A DNA stretch of 64,000 nt from Brevundimonas variabilis (GTDB taxonomy: Bacteria; Pseudomonadota; Alphaproteobacteria; Caulobacterales; Caulobacteraceae), in the NCBI RefSeq assembly GCF_014199945.1, contig NZ_JACHOR010000006.1:186001-250000 (forward strand), written 5' to 3'. Numbering within the stretch: position 1 is the first letter of the stretch; each line of letters begins with the position of its first letter. The notes under the pieces were generated by a model that was given only the letters and a program-made list of their open reading frames with translations, made no database searches and was not told the origin of the DNA. The translations under genes and the position numbers were made by a program. Below, one piece after another: positions 34,206-41,756 of this stretch.

Positions 34206-35128
34206 TCTCAAGCGGTCTTCAGCAACGTCGGTCAGGGCGGTCGATCGGTCGTTGGCTCGTCATGTCCCTGGCCCTGTTCGGCACCAGTTCAGGATCGGGC
34301 GCCGCCGCACAGGAAAGCGAGTCTGATCCTCACCGCTATGTGCTGACCTCATTTGCCAACGGCAATGCCCGGGCGATGAGTGTGTATACATCCAACGACG
34401 CCGCCACGTTCACGCCGCTGGCGCTCGCCGTCTACAGTCCGCCTACAGGGTTGATCCGCGACCCCAGCATCATCCGACACTCCGACGGCTGGTATCATGT
34501 GGTCTATACAACGGACTGGAACGGTTCGGAGATCGGCTTCGCCCGCAGCCGCGACCTCTTGCACTGGGAGTACCAGAAGAACCTGCATCTCCCGCTGGAC
34601 GGCATCACCAATGCCTGGGCTCCGGAGTGGTTTGTCGACCTGGATGGTTCAACCCACATCGTCGTCTCGCTGTCGCGCAGCGGCACCGGGGGACCGTTCG
34701 TCCCGCACCTGATGACAGCCCTCGACAGAGACCTGGGCGGCTGGGGCCCGCCGCGCCCGATGCAGGGCCTGGGGCCCAACGCCATCGACACCTTCATTGT
34801 GCATCATGACGGCCGCTATCAGGCCTTCGTCAAGAACGAGACGACCAAGCTGATCGAACGCGCCACCGCTTCTTCACTGGAAGGACCCTGGACGCATGTC
34901 GGAACGGGAGACTGGGCTGGCTGGGGGTCGTGGACCGAGGGTCCTGCTCTCGTGCGTCGTCCCGATGGTGGATGGCGCATCTACTTCGACGAATATGTAG
35001 AGCGGCGTTACTGGTACAGTGACAGCGACGACCTCGTCCAATGGACCCCGCGCCGGGAACTGGTCGGACTGTCCGGCACCGTCCGCCATTTCACGGTGCT
35101 GAAACAGACGCCGTCAGAGGCGCCGTGA
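34202..35128 (+). CDS. GH43-family glycosidase, exported
   Basis: A 308-aa enzyme with a long basic signal peptide ending GAAAQ and the GH43 five-bladed propeller pattern. The candidate general base is D87 in 'IRDPSII', the pKa modulator D196 in 'AIDTFIV' and the acid E246 in 'SWTEGP'. 'NAWAPEWFVD' is also typical. GH43 members remove arabinofuranose or beta-1,3/1,4-galactose side chains; in this operon it should debranch RG-I. The ATG overlaps the CE12 stop (ATGA). Exact linkage specificity is not deducible. Confidence 0.88.
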   Translation: MISSGLQQRRSGRSIGRWLVMSLALFGTSSGSGAAAQESESDPHRYVLTSFANGNARAMSVYTSNDAATFTPLALAVYSPPTGLIRDPSIIRHSDGWYHVVYTTDWNGSEIGFARSRDLLHWEYQKNLHLPLDGITNAWAPEWFVDLDGSTHIVVSLSRSGTGGPFVPHLMTALDRDLGGWGPPRPMQGLGPNAIDTFIVHHDGRYQAFVKNETTKLIERATASSLEGPWTHVGTGDWAGWGSWTEGPALVRRPDGGWRIYFDEYVERRYWYSDSDDLVQWTPRRELVGLSGTVRHFTVLKQTPSEAP

Positions 35129-35904
35129 CCGGGCTGGCCCGTCTAGCTGCAGTAACGGCCGTGATGACAGGGTTCGTGCTGTCGTCCTGTACGACCTTCC
35201 CAGGGGGCCCCATGAGCAGCCCATCGGTCGAAGCCGTCTCCGGGAGGCTGATCCACACCGACGATTTCAGGTCGGGGCTGTCCCTTTGGGCTGTCGATCT
35301 GGAGCGAGGCGGGCGCGTGGAAGCCAAGGCCGGCGCGATGCATATCGATGTGCCGGCGGGTGCAACGGTCTGGTTCCGGACAGCGCTGCAGGGCCCCGTC
35401 ATGATCGAGTATCAGGCCGTGGCTGTCGATGAAGGCGGAGCCAACGATCGCGTCAGCGACCTGAATGCGTTCTGGATGGCCACTGACCCGTCCAGAACGG
35501 ACGGTATTCCGTTTCCGCGCTCAGGCGCATTCGCAAGCTATGACACCCTGCTGACCTACTATGTGGGCCAGGGTGGCAATGGCAACACGACGACCCGTAT
35601 GCGCCGTTATGTCGGCGAGGCGGCAAACCGGCCCTTGCTTGCAGGCCACGACCTGTCCGGTTCGGAGGACCTGCTCCGACCCAATGTCGTGCAGAGGGTT
35701 CGTCTGGTGGCGGACGGGCATCGGATCGAATACTGGCGCGATGGTCGACGGGTGTTCCGGATGGATGATCCGACCCCGTACCGCAGAGGCTGGTTCGGGA
35801 TTCGCACAACGGCCAGCCATCTAAGGATCAGCCAGTTCAGGGTCTACGCCTTGACCCCTGCCGAAAGCATGCGCCAACCCGAGGCCTCAATCCATCAACG
35901 TTGA
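35125..35904 (+). CDS. DUF6250-type lipoprotein of the RG-I operon
   Basis: A 259-aa lipoprotein: a short n-region, the hydrophobic stretch 'LAAVTAVMTGFVLSSC' with the lipobox cysteine, then a concanavalin-like beta-sandwich. That part has 'HTDDFRSGLSLWAVDLERGGRVEAKAGAMHID', 'FWMATDPS', 'EYWRDGRRVFRMDDPTPYRRGWFGIRTTASHLRISQFRVYAL'. It resembles DUF6250, seen in polysaccharide loci but of unknown role: a glycan-binding surface protein or an uncharacterised lyase. The GTG at 35125 overlaps the GH43 stop (GTGA) with AGAGG upstream; an earlier in-frame start would lie inside the GH43 gene. Its 3' end overlaps the convergent rhaM by 10 bp. Confidence 0.72.
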   Translation: MTGLARLAAVTAVMTGFVLSSCTTFPGGPMSSPSVEAVSGRLIHTDDFRSGLSLWAVDLERGGRVEAKAGAMHIDVPAGATVWFRTALQGPVMIEYQAVAVDEGGANDRVSDLNAFWMATDPSRTDGIPFPRSGAFASYDTLLTYYVGQGGNGNTTTRMRRYVGEAANRPLLAGHDLSGSEDLLRPNVVQRVRLVADGHRIEYWRDGRRVFRMDDPTPYRRGWFGIRTTASHLRISQFRVYALTPAESMRQPEASIHQR

Positions 35905-36239
35905 TCCGCAATGCCCAGGCGAAACACGGGCTGGAGATCGACCTGGGTCGGCACATTGTCCGGACCCGTTTCCATGATGTCGGCCATCATGGCCCACCAG
36001 TCCTGCATGATCTGTGTTCGCGGCAGCTCATCCATACTGTGATCGACCCGTCGGGTAAGAACGGCAAACAGGGCATCGCTCACGGGATCAAGGAAGATCC
36101 TATAGTCCACCACCCCTGCTGCGATCAGCGCGTTCGAGAGGTCTGGCCAGATCTCATCGTGGCGGCGGCGGTATTCTTCGGCCTGCCCCGAATTCATGGT
36201 CATCCGGAAGGCGACCGTCTCGACGGCAGGGGCGCTCAT
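35895..36239 (-). CDS. rhaM: L-rhamnose mutarotase
   Basis: A 114-aa dimeric ferredoxin-like protein. The catalytic histidine motif appears as 'YRRRHDEIWPDL' (H27), followed by 'VVDYRIFLDPVSDALFAVL' and 'MQDWWAMMADIMETGPDN'. It interconverts alpha- and beta-L-rhamnose so the dehydrogenase gets its preferred anomer. It is the last gene of the minus-strand set IclR regulator, L-rhamnose dehydrogenase, rhaM; its ATG overlaps the stop of the dehydrogenase gene. Confidence 0.93.
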   Translation of the reverse strand: MSAPAVETVAFRMTMNSGQAEEYRRRHDEIWPDLSNALIAAGVVDYRIFLDPVSDALFAVLTRRVDHSMDELPRTQIMQDWWAMMADIMETGPDNVPTQVDLQPVFRLGIADQR

Positions 36240-36997
36240 TGCAGGTTCACGAAGGCACCGCCATCGACGAGCAGCGCTGCGCCCGTGACGTAGCGCGCCA
36301 TGTCCGACGCGAGAAAGACGATCGGGCCCGCAAGATCGTCAGGCTCGCCCAGCCGTCCCAGCGGGATTCGGCCGGCCATGTATTCGCGCTTCTTCGGATC
36401 GGCCAAATCCTCGCGGTTGATGTCGGTCTCGATCGTGCCCGGCAGGACGGAGTTGCAGCGAATGCCGTGCGGGCCCAACGCAATGGCGCAGGACTGCATG
36501 AGAGAATGCACGCCCGCCTTTGTCGGGGTGTAGTGCGTCTGCATTCCGCCCCCTACTAGGGCGCTGATGGACGAAACCGCAATCAGGGCCCCGCCGCGCC
36601 CCTGATCAACCATCCGGTTGGCTGCCGCCTGGGTCATGTACCAGGCTCCGTGCAGGTTCACGCGCAATGTCCGGTCGAGCACTTCCAGCGGCATGTCCAG
36701 AAAGCTGTGGAATGGACAGATGCCGGCGTTGCTGACGAACACATCAACAGAGCCAAAGGCATCGACGGCAGCCTGGACAAAGATGGGAGCCTGAGCCGGG
36801 TCCGAGACGTCCCCCCGCACGGCGATCGCGCGCAGTCCCAGGGCTTCGATTTCCGCGACCGCGCTGTCTGCACCCTCGCGATCATTCAGATAGTTGATTG
36901 CGACGTTGGCGCCATGCCGTGCACAGCCGATGGCGGCCGCCCGTCCGATGCCACCCGAGGCCCCTGTGATCAGGACGGTCTTTCCTTCGAGCAGCAT
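36236..36997 (-). CDS. L-rhamnose 1-dehydrogenase (SDR)
   Basis: A 253-aa SDR with the cofactor motif TGASGGIG, the catalytic Ser in 'AVSSISALVGG' and YTPTK. The stretches 'NAGICPFHSFLDMP', 'QTHYTPTKAGVHSLMQS' and the C-terminal 'ASDMARYVTGAALLVDGGAFVNLQ' are characteristic of L-rhamnose 1-dehydrogenases of the non-phosphorylative pathway (as in Azotobacter and Sphingomonas). It oxidises L-rhamnopyranose to L-rhamnono-lactone with NAD(P)+. It lies between the IclR regulator (14 bp upstream) and rhaM (4-bp overlap). Confidence 0.92.
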   Translation of the reverse strand: MLLEGKTVLITGASGGIGRAAAIGCARHGANVAINYLNDREGADSAVAEIEALGLRAIAVRGDVSDPAQAPIFVQAAVDAFGSVDVFVSNAGICPFHSFLDMPLEVLDRTLRVNLHGAWYMTQAAANRMVDQGRGGALIAVSSISALVGGGMQTHYTPTKAGVHSLMQSCAIALGPHGIRCNSVLPGTIETDINREDLADPKKREYMAGRIPLGRLGEPDDLAGPIVFLASDMARYVTGAALLVDGGAFVNLQ

Positions 36998-37011
36998 GGG
37001 GCCTCCGGTTG

Positions 37012-37857
37012 CTAGGGTCGCGTGGAACGCTTGGAATGCGGTGCGCTGTCAGTCGACGCATCTTCACGCCAACCCAGCTCACGGCTGATGGCATAGGCGG
37101 TTTCGCGGACCTGATGGGGCAACGAGGCCATGCGGCGATCGTCCATATACTGTGCCGCACTGGACAGACTGATTGCCCCGACGATGCGACCGGCGACATC
37201 GCGGATGGGCGCCGCCACGCAGCGGATCCGGTCCTCGTTCTCCTCGAGGTCGAAGGCATGGCCGGCTTCCGCATAGTCTCGCATCCGGTTCAGCCAGGTT
37301 TCCCGATCCACGGCACTGCGGCTGATCGCTTCTTCGGTGTCGAACATCTCGGCCCAGCGGACTTCGGTTTCATCCAGAAGCAGGGCCTTGCCGAGACCGG
37401 TGGATCGAAGAGGCTGGCGTTCGCCGACGCGCGAACTGATCTCGATCCTGCGCCGACCCGGGATCTTGTCCAGATAGAGGGCCCGACCCTTGTCCAGCAC
37501 ACCGAGATGGAGCGTATCTTCCGTCACGGCGGCCAGAGCCTCGAGATAGGGCCTGGCGACCCGCGGCAGGTCCTTCTGCTGCTGCGCCTTGAACCCGAGC
37601 TCGAGCAGTTTCGGCCCCAGGACGTAGCCTTCGCGCGGCAGGAAATTCAGGTACTGCCGCTCGACGAGGGCCGCGGCCAATCGGTGCGTCGTGCTGCGCG
37701 TCAACCCGAGCCGGGTGGCCAATTCCGCCAGACCGATGACACCGTCCGACACAGCCTCAATGACGTCCAGCCCGCGCAGCAGCGTCTGGCTGCTGGACGA
37801 TTTGCCCGCGCCCTGCCCCTCGCCGGCCTCTAACTGTGTTGACGCCGATATTCTCAT
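37012..37857 (-). CDS. IclR-family transcriptional regulator, probable RG-I/rhamnose regulator
   Basis: A 281-aa IclR-type regulator. The N-terminal winged helix (about 28-90) contains 'QTLLRGLDVIEAVSDGVIGLAELATRLGLTRSTTHRLAAALVERQYL'. The C-terminal effector domain has 'DTLHLGVLDKGRALYLDKIPG', 'RSTGLGKALLLDE', 'FDLEENEDRIRCVAAPIRD' and 'GAISLSS'. I start at the ATG at 37857; an in-frame frame extends to 38013 but runs through the divergent promoter and both dyads. The gene is divergent from rhmD across 155 bp with dyads at 37872 and 37980, which points to autoregulation. Relatives such as KdgR bind keto-deoxy sugar acids, so a rhamnonate-pathway intermediate is a likely inducer (inference). 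Confidence 0.9.
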   Translation of the reverse strand: MRISASTQLEAGEGQGAGKSSSSQTLLRGLDVIEAVSDGVIGLAELATRLGLTRSTTHRLAAALVERQYLNFLPREGYVLGPKLLELGFKAQQQKDLPRVARPYLEALAAVTEDTLHLGVLDKGRALYLDKIPGRRRIEISSRVGERQPLRSTGLGKALLLDETEVRWAEMFDTEEAISRSAVDRETWLNRMRDYAEAGHAFDLEENEDRIRCVAAPIRDVAGRIVGAISLSSAAQYMDDRRMASLPHQVRETAYAISRELGWREDASTDSAPHSKRSTRP

Positions 37858-37871
37858 CTCGTAACGTCCTA

Positions 37872-37886
37872 TTTCATATGTTGACA
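37872..37886. promoter_or_regulatory. Candidate IclR-regulator operator (copy 2, own promoter)
   Basis: TTTCA-TATGT-TGACA lies 14 bp before the regulator's start codon on the minus strand. It differs from copy 1 at one arm base and shares the TATG core start. Its position suggests repression of the regulator's own gene. Confidence 0.65.
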
Positions 37887-37979
37887 CGACGCACAAGCGT
37901 TGGGCCTGTGAGTTGTAGGGGATCCGGACATGCCAGCTCGTACAGATGTTGACGCGCTCGCCGAGTCGCAGACCCTTAA

Positions 37980-37994
37980 TCTCATATATTGACA
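37980..37994. promoter_or_regulatory. Candidate IclR-regulator operator (copy 3, rhmD promoter)
   Basis: TCTCA-TATAT-TGACA, with the outer A/T pair also conserved as in copy 1, ends 18 bp before the rhmD ATG. It contains a TATATT that could serve as the -10 element. A bound protein here would block rhmD transcription directly. Confidence 0.65.
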
Positions 37995-38012
37995 TCCGGA
38001 GACCACGCCGCA

Positions 38013-39191
38013 ATGGCCTTTCCCCTGATCCGTCACGTGCGGGCCTTTGTCGTTCGCGGTGGCGGGGCTGATTATCACGACCAGGGCGAAGGCCACTGGA
38101 TCGACGACCACATCGCCACGCCCATGTCGCGCTATCCCGAGTACCGGCAAAGTCGCCAGAGTTTCGGCATCAATGTGCTGGGCACCCTCGTCGTCGAGAT
38201 CGAGGCCATGGACGGGACGATCGGTTTCGCCGTGACGACGGGCGGTGAGCCAGCCGCCTATATCGTGGAGAAGCACCTCGCCCGTTTCCTCGAAGGCCGG
38301 GCTCCCAACGAGATCGAGAAGATCTGGGACCAGATGTATTTCTCGACCCAGTACTACGGTCGCAAGGGACTGGTCGTGAACGCGATCAGCGGTGTCGATC
38401 TGGCGCTCTGGGACCTGATGGGCAAGCTTCGGGGCGAGCCCGTGCACCACCTGCTGGGAGGAGCGGTGCGTGACGAACTGACCTTCTATGCCACCGGCGC
38501 GCGCCCGGACCTGGCGAAGTCGCTGGGTTTCATCGGGGGCAAGATGCCGCTTCACCACGGGCCGGCTGAAGGCGAAGAGGGGATGCGCAAGAACATCGAG
38601 GAACTGGCGACGATGCGCGATCGCGTCGGCGAGGACTTCTGGCTGATGTTCGACTGCTGGATGTCTCTGGATCTCAACTACGCAACCCGGCTGGCGCACA
38701 AGGCCCATGAGTACGGTCTGAAATGGATCGAGGAGGCGCTCAGCCCGGACGACTACTGGGGCTATCGCGACCTCAAGGCCAATGCTCCCAAGGGGATGCT
38801 GGTCACGACCGGCGAACACGAAGCCACCCGCTGGGGCTTCCGCATGCTGCTGGAGATGGACTGCTGCGACATCATCCAGCCTGACGTCGGCTGGTGCGGT
38901 GGCATGACCGAACTGATCAAGATCTCGGCCCTGGCGGACGCGCGAGGCGTGATGGTCATCCCGCACGGCTCGAGCGTCTACAGCTACCATTTCGTCGTGA
39001 CGCGCCATAACAGCCCGTTCGCCGAGTTCCTGATGATGGCACCCAAGGCCGACAAGGTCGTCCCGATGTTCCAGCCTCTGCTGATGCGTGAGCCCGTGCC
39101 GGTCAACGGCAGGCTGAAGGTGCCCGACACGCCCGGTTTCGGGGTGACGCTGAATCCCGATGTCCCGCTTCATCGCCCCTACACCCACTGA
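38013..39191 (+). CDS. rhmD: L-rhamnonate dehydratase (enolase superfamily)
   Basis: A 392-aa enolase-superfamily enzyme. Metal ligands are D214 in 'FDCWMSLD', E240 in '[13 protein letters not shown]' and E268 in '[10 protein letters not shown]'. The general base H318 is in '[13 protein letters not shown]'. The overall sequence ('[26 protein letters not shown]') is that of L-rhamnonate dehydratase. It converts L-rhamnonate to 2-keto-3-deoxy-L-rhamnonate (KDR) with Mg2+. The ATG at 38013 has GGAGA upstream; an in-frame TTG at 37989 is inside the dyad and rejected. It heads a four-gene pathway operon. Confidence 0.95.
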   Translation: MAFPLIRHVRAFVVRGGGADYHDQGEGHWIDDHIATPMSRYPEYRQSRQSFGINVLGTLVVEIEAMDGTIGFAVTTGGEPAAYIVEKHLARFLEGRAPNEIEKIWDQMYFSTQYYGRKGLVVNAISGVDLALWDLMGKLRGEPVHHLLGGAVRDELTFYATGARPDLAKSLGFIGGKMPLHHGPAEGEEGMRKNIEELATMRDRVGEDFWLMFDCWMSLDLNYATRLAHKAHEYGLKWIEEALSPDDYWGYRDLKANAPKGMLVTTGEHEATRWGFRMLLEMDCCDIIQPDVGWCGGMTELIKISALADARGVMVIPHGSSVYSYHFVVTRHNSPFAEFLMMAPKADKVVPMFQPLLMREPVPVNGRLKVPDTPGFGVTLNPDVPLHRPYTH

Positions 39192-39209
39192 ACCGTCCGG
39201 ACACCGTCG

Positions 39210-40082
39210 ATGAAACTGTTGCGTTACGGGCCGAAGGGCCATGAAAAGCCGGGCCTGCTGGACGACAGCGGTGGGATCCGCGACCTGTCAGGGCAGGTCA
39301 CCGACATCACCCCCGATCTGATCCACGGCGAAGGGCTGTCGCGGCTGATGCAGATCGACCCGGCTTCCCTGCCGGTTGTCGAAGGCCCAGTCCGCCATGG
39401 CGTGCCGCTCAGCGGCAGCCGGAAATTCATTGCCATTGGCCTGAATTTCGCGGACCACGCCGCCGAGTCGGGCCTGCCCGAACCCTCCGAGCCTGTCATC
39501 TTCATGAAGGCCATCAGCTGCCTGAGTGGTCCGGATGACGATGTCGTGATCCCGCGCGGCTCGCTGAAGACGGATTGGGAAGTCGAACTGGGCATCGTGA
39601 TCGGAAAGCCGGCTTCCTACGTCGAACTGCCCGATGCCCTGGACCATGTCGCCGGCTACGTCCTGATCAACGACGTGTCGGAACGCGCCTATCAGATCGA
39701 ACGCGGCGGCACCTGGGACAAGGGCAAGGGGTGCGACACCTTTGGCCCTGTTGGTCCCTGGCTGGTCACCTCGGACGAGGTGGCGGACGTCCAGAATCTG
39801 GACATGTGGCTGGACCTGAATGGCAAGCGGATGCAGACCGGCAATACCCGGACCATGATCTTCGGCGTCGCAGAGATCGTATCCTACGTCAGCCATTTCA
39901 TGACGCTAGAGCCCGGCGACCTGATCACCACCGGTACCCCGCCCGGGGTTGGCCTTGGCCAGAAGCCCGAGCCCCTTTACCTCAAACCCGGCGACGTTAT
40001 GCGACTGGGCATCGAGGGGCTCGGAGAACAATCACAGACCGTGGTGCCCTGGCGCGCCGCTGGATCGGGAGATGTCGCGTGA
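39210..40082 (+). CDS. 2,4-diketo-3-deoxy-L-rhamnonate hydrolase (FAH family)
   Basis: A 290-aa FAH-family enzyme: 'KFIAIGLNFADHAAESGLPEPSEPVIFMKAISCLSGP', the metal motif 'WEVELGIVIG', 'LINDVSERAYQIERGGTWDKGKGCDTFGPVGPWLV' and 'GDLITTGTPPGVGLG'. The 'GGTWDKGKGCDTFGPVGPW' block is typical of the LRA6-type hydrolase. That enzyme splits 2,4-diketo-3-deoxy-L-rhamnonate into pyruvate and L-lactate. Unlike the FAH-family protein at 11.4 kb, it keeps the FMK lysine. It is 18 bp downstream of rhmD and overlaps the next gene by GTGA. Confidence 0.9.
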   Translation: MKLLRYGPKGHEKPGLLDDSGGIRDLSGQVTDITPDLIHGEGLSRLMQIDPASLPVVEGPVRHGVPLSGSRKFIAIGLNFADHAAESGLPEPSEPVIFMKAISCLSGPDDDVVIPRGSLKTDWEVELGIVIGKPASYVELPDALDHVAGYVLINDVSERAYQIERGGTWDKGKGCDTFGPVGPWLVTSDEVADVQNLDMWLDLNGKRMQTGNTRTMIFGVAEIVSYVSHFMTLEPGDLITTGTPPGVGLGQKPEPLYLKPGDVMRLGIEGLGEQSQTVVPWRAAGSGDVA

Positions 40083-40828
40083 ACGCCTATGCACAACGAT
40101 TTGAAGGCCGCTGCGCAGTCGTGACCGGCGGCGCTTCGGGCGTGGGCCGGGAAACCGCAGCCCGCATTATCGCCGAAGGGGGACAGGTCTGCCTCTGGGA
40201 CCTGGACGCAACGATCCTTGCGCAGGTCGCCGGCGAAATCGGCGCCATCAACTATCAGGCTCTGGACGTCTCGGATCCCGAGGCTGTGGCCCGCGCGGCT
40301 GACGCCAGTGCTGCAGCCATGGGCCGGATCGACATCCTTGTGGTCGGGGCTGGCGTGACCGGAGCCACGGGTCCGGTGTGGGAGTTTCCGATCGACAGCT
40401 GGCGTCGGGTCATCGACATCAATCTGAACGGGGCCTTCTACTGCTGCCGCTCGGTGGTCCCGCACATGCTGAAGAATGACTATGGCCGGATCGTCAATGT
40501 GTCGTCCGTCGCCGGCAAGGAAGGCAATCCGAACGCCTCCGCCTATTCAGCCTCCAAGGCGGGCCTCCTGGGCTTTACCAAGTCGCTGGGCAAGGAGCTG
40601 GCCCAGACCGGCGTGCGGGTGAATGCCATCACACCGGCGACCTTCAAGAGCCCTATCCTTGCGCAACTTCCGCAGAGCCAGATCGACTACATGCAGTCCA
40701 AGATTCCCATGGGCCGGCTGGGCGAGCTGGCCGAGGTTGCATCGCTGATCTGCTGGCTCGCCAGCGAGGAGTGCAGCTTCTCGACGGCGGCGACCTTCGA
40801 TATCTCGGGCGGACGCACGACCTACTGA
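40079..40828 (+). CDS. 2-keto-3-deoxy-L-rhamnonate 4-dehydrogenase (SDR)
   Basis: A 249-aa SDR with TGGASGVG, Ser in 'VNVSSVAGKEGNPNASAYSASK' and YSASK, ending 'FSTAATFDISGGRTTY'. The position between the dehydratase/hydrolase pair and the lactonase, and the sequence pattern, fit the LRA5-type KDR 4-dehydrogenase. It makes the diketo acid used by the preceding hydrolase. The start is GTG at 40079 with GGGAG upstream, overlapping the hydrolase stop; the same frame is open much further upstream but that part lies inside the hydrolase gene. Confidence 0.88.
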   Translation: MNAYAQRFEGRCAVVTGGASGVGRETAARIIAEGGQVCLWDLDATILAQVAGEIGAINYQALDVSDPEAVARAADASAAAMGRIDILVVGAGVTGATGPVWEFPIDSWRRVIDINLNGAFYCCRSVVPHMLKNDYGRIVNVSSVAGKEGNPNASAYSASKAGLLGFTKSLGKELAQTGVRVNAITPATFKSPILAQLPQSQIDYMQSKIPMGRLGELAEVASLICWLASEECSFSTAATFDISGGRTTY

Positions 40829-40837
40829 GGAACCGGG

Positions 40838-41743
40838 ATGGCGCACGAACTGCCGATCGTCGATCCCCATCAGCACCTGTGGGATTTCACCCGTCAGCAT
40901 TACGGCTGGCTGATGGATGACCCCCTGCCCCCGAACCCTGCCGGGGACTGTAAGACAATCGCGCGGCCCTATGGGCTTGATGACTATCTGGCGGACGTCG
41001 CGGGCTGGAACGTGATCGGCACGGTCCATGTCGATGCCGGCGCCGATGCCCATCAGGCGCTGGACGAGACCCGCTGGCTGCAGGAGACCTCCGATGCCCG
41101 CGGCCTGCCGACGGGCATCGTGGCCTACGCCGCACTCAACCAGCCTCTCGCCGGACTCGACGCCCTGCTGGGTGCGCATCGCCAGTCAGCGGCTGTTCGG
41201 GGGATCCGCCAGATCGTGAATTGGCATGCCGATCCGGCCCGGACCTACGGCCCGCGTGACCTTCTGCTGGACGACAACTGGCGCGCGGGATTCTCCCTGT
41301 TGCGCAAGCACGACCTGTCGTTCGATCTGCAGATCTATCCGTCGCAGATGCCCGAGGCCGCGAGGCTCGCGGCACGGCATCCAGACACACGGATCATCCT
41401 GAACCATGCTGGAATGCCGACCGATCGGGATGAAACCGGGCTCGCCGCGTGGCGAGACGGCATGGCCTTGCTGGCCGCCCAGCCCAATGTGGCCGTGAAG
41501 ATTTCAGGCCTGGCCATGGTGGACCGGTCGTGGACGACGGAATCGATCCGTCCCTTCGTACTGACCACGATCGACCTGTTCGGGTCGGAGCGGACCATGT
41601 TCGCCAGCAACTTCCCCGTCGACAGATTGTATGGCGACTTCAGCCAACACTATGAGGCTTATGACGCCCTGACAGCGGATTTCAGCGATGCTGACCGGCG
41701 CAACCTGTTTGCCGGCACGGCGACTGCCATCTACCGGCTCTAA
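40838..41743 (+). CDS. L-rhamnono-lactonase (amidohydrolase family)
   Basis: A 301-aa TIM-barrel amidohydrolase (COG3618 type). The metal motif 'VDPHQHLWDF' is at the N-terminus; then 'GIRQIVNWHADPARTYG', 'ILNHAGMPTDRD', 'VKISGLAMVDR' and 'FASNFPVDRL'. Family members hydrolyse sugar-1,4-lactones such as L-fuconolactone and L-rhamnonolactone. In this operon it should open L-rhamnono-1,4-lactone to L-rhamnonate, feeding RhmD. GAGGAACC precedes the ATG. It is convergent with the oligogalacturonate-lyase-like gene, 13 bp apart. Confidence 0.88.
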   Translation: MAHELPIVDPHQHLWDFTRQHYGWLMDDPLPPNPAGDCKTIARPYGLDDYLADVAGWNVIGTVHVDAGADAHQALDETRWLQETSDARGLPTGIVAYAALNQPLAGLDALLGAHRQSAAVRGIRQIVNWHADPARTYGPRDLLLDDNWRAGFSLLRKHDLSFDLQIYPSQMPEAARLAARHPDTRIILNHAGMPTDRDETGLAAWRDGMALLAAQPNVAVKISGLAMVDRSWTTESIRPFVLTTIDLFGSERTMFASNFPVDRLYGDFSQHYEAYDALTADFSDADRRNLFAGTATAIYRL

Positions 41744-41756
41744 GGCGAGACGGGCA

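Noticed and set aside
37858..38013. N-terminal extension of the IclR regulator by 52 codons, and TTG start of rhmD at 37989
   Set aside because: Both would be translated through the promoter dyads; ATG starts at 37857 and 38013 give normal family lengths.
39575..40078. Long in-frame N-terminal extension of the KDR 4-dehydrogenase
   Set aside because: It runs entirely inside the hydrolase gene in another frame; the GTG at 40079 with GGGAG gives a standard SDR.
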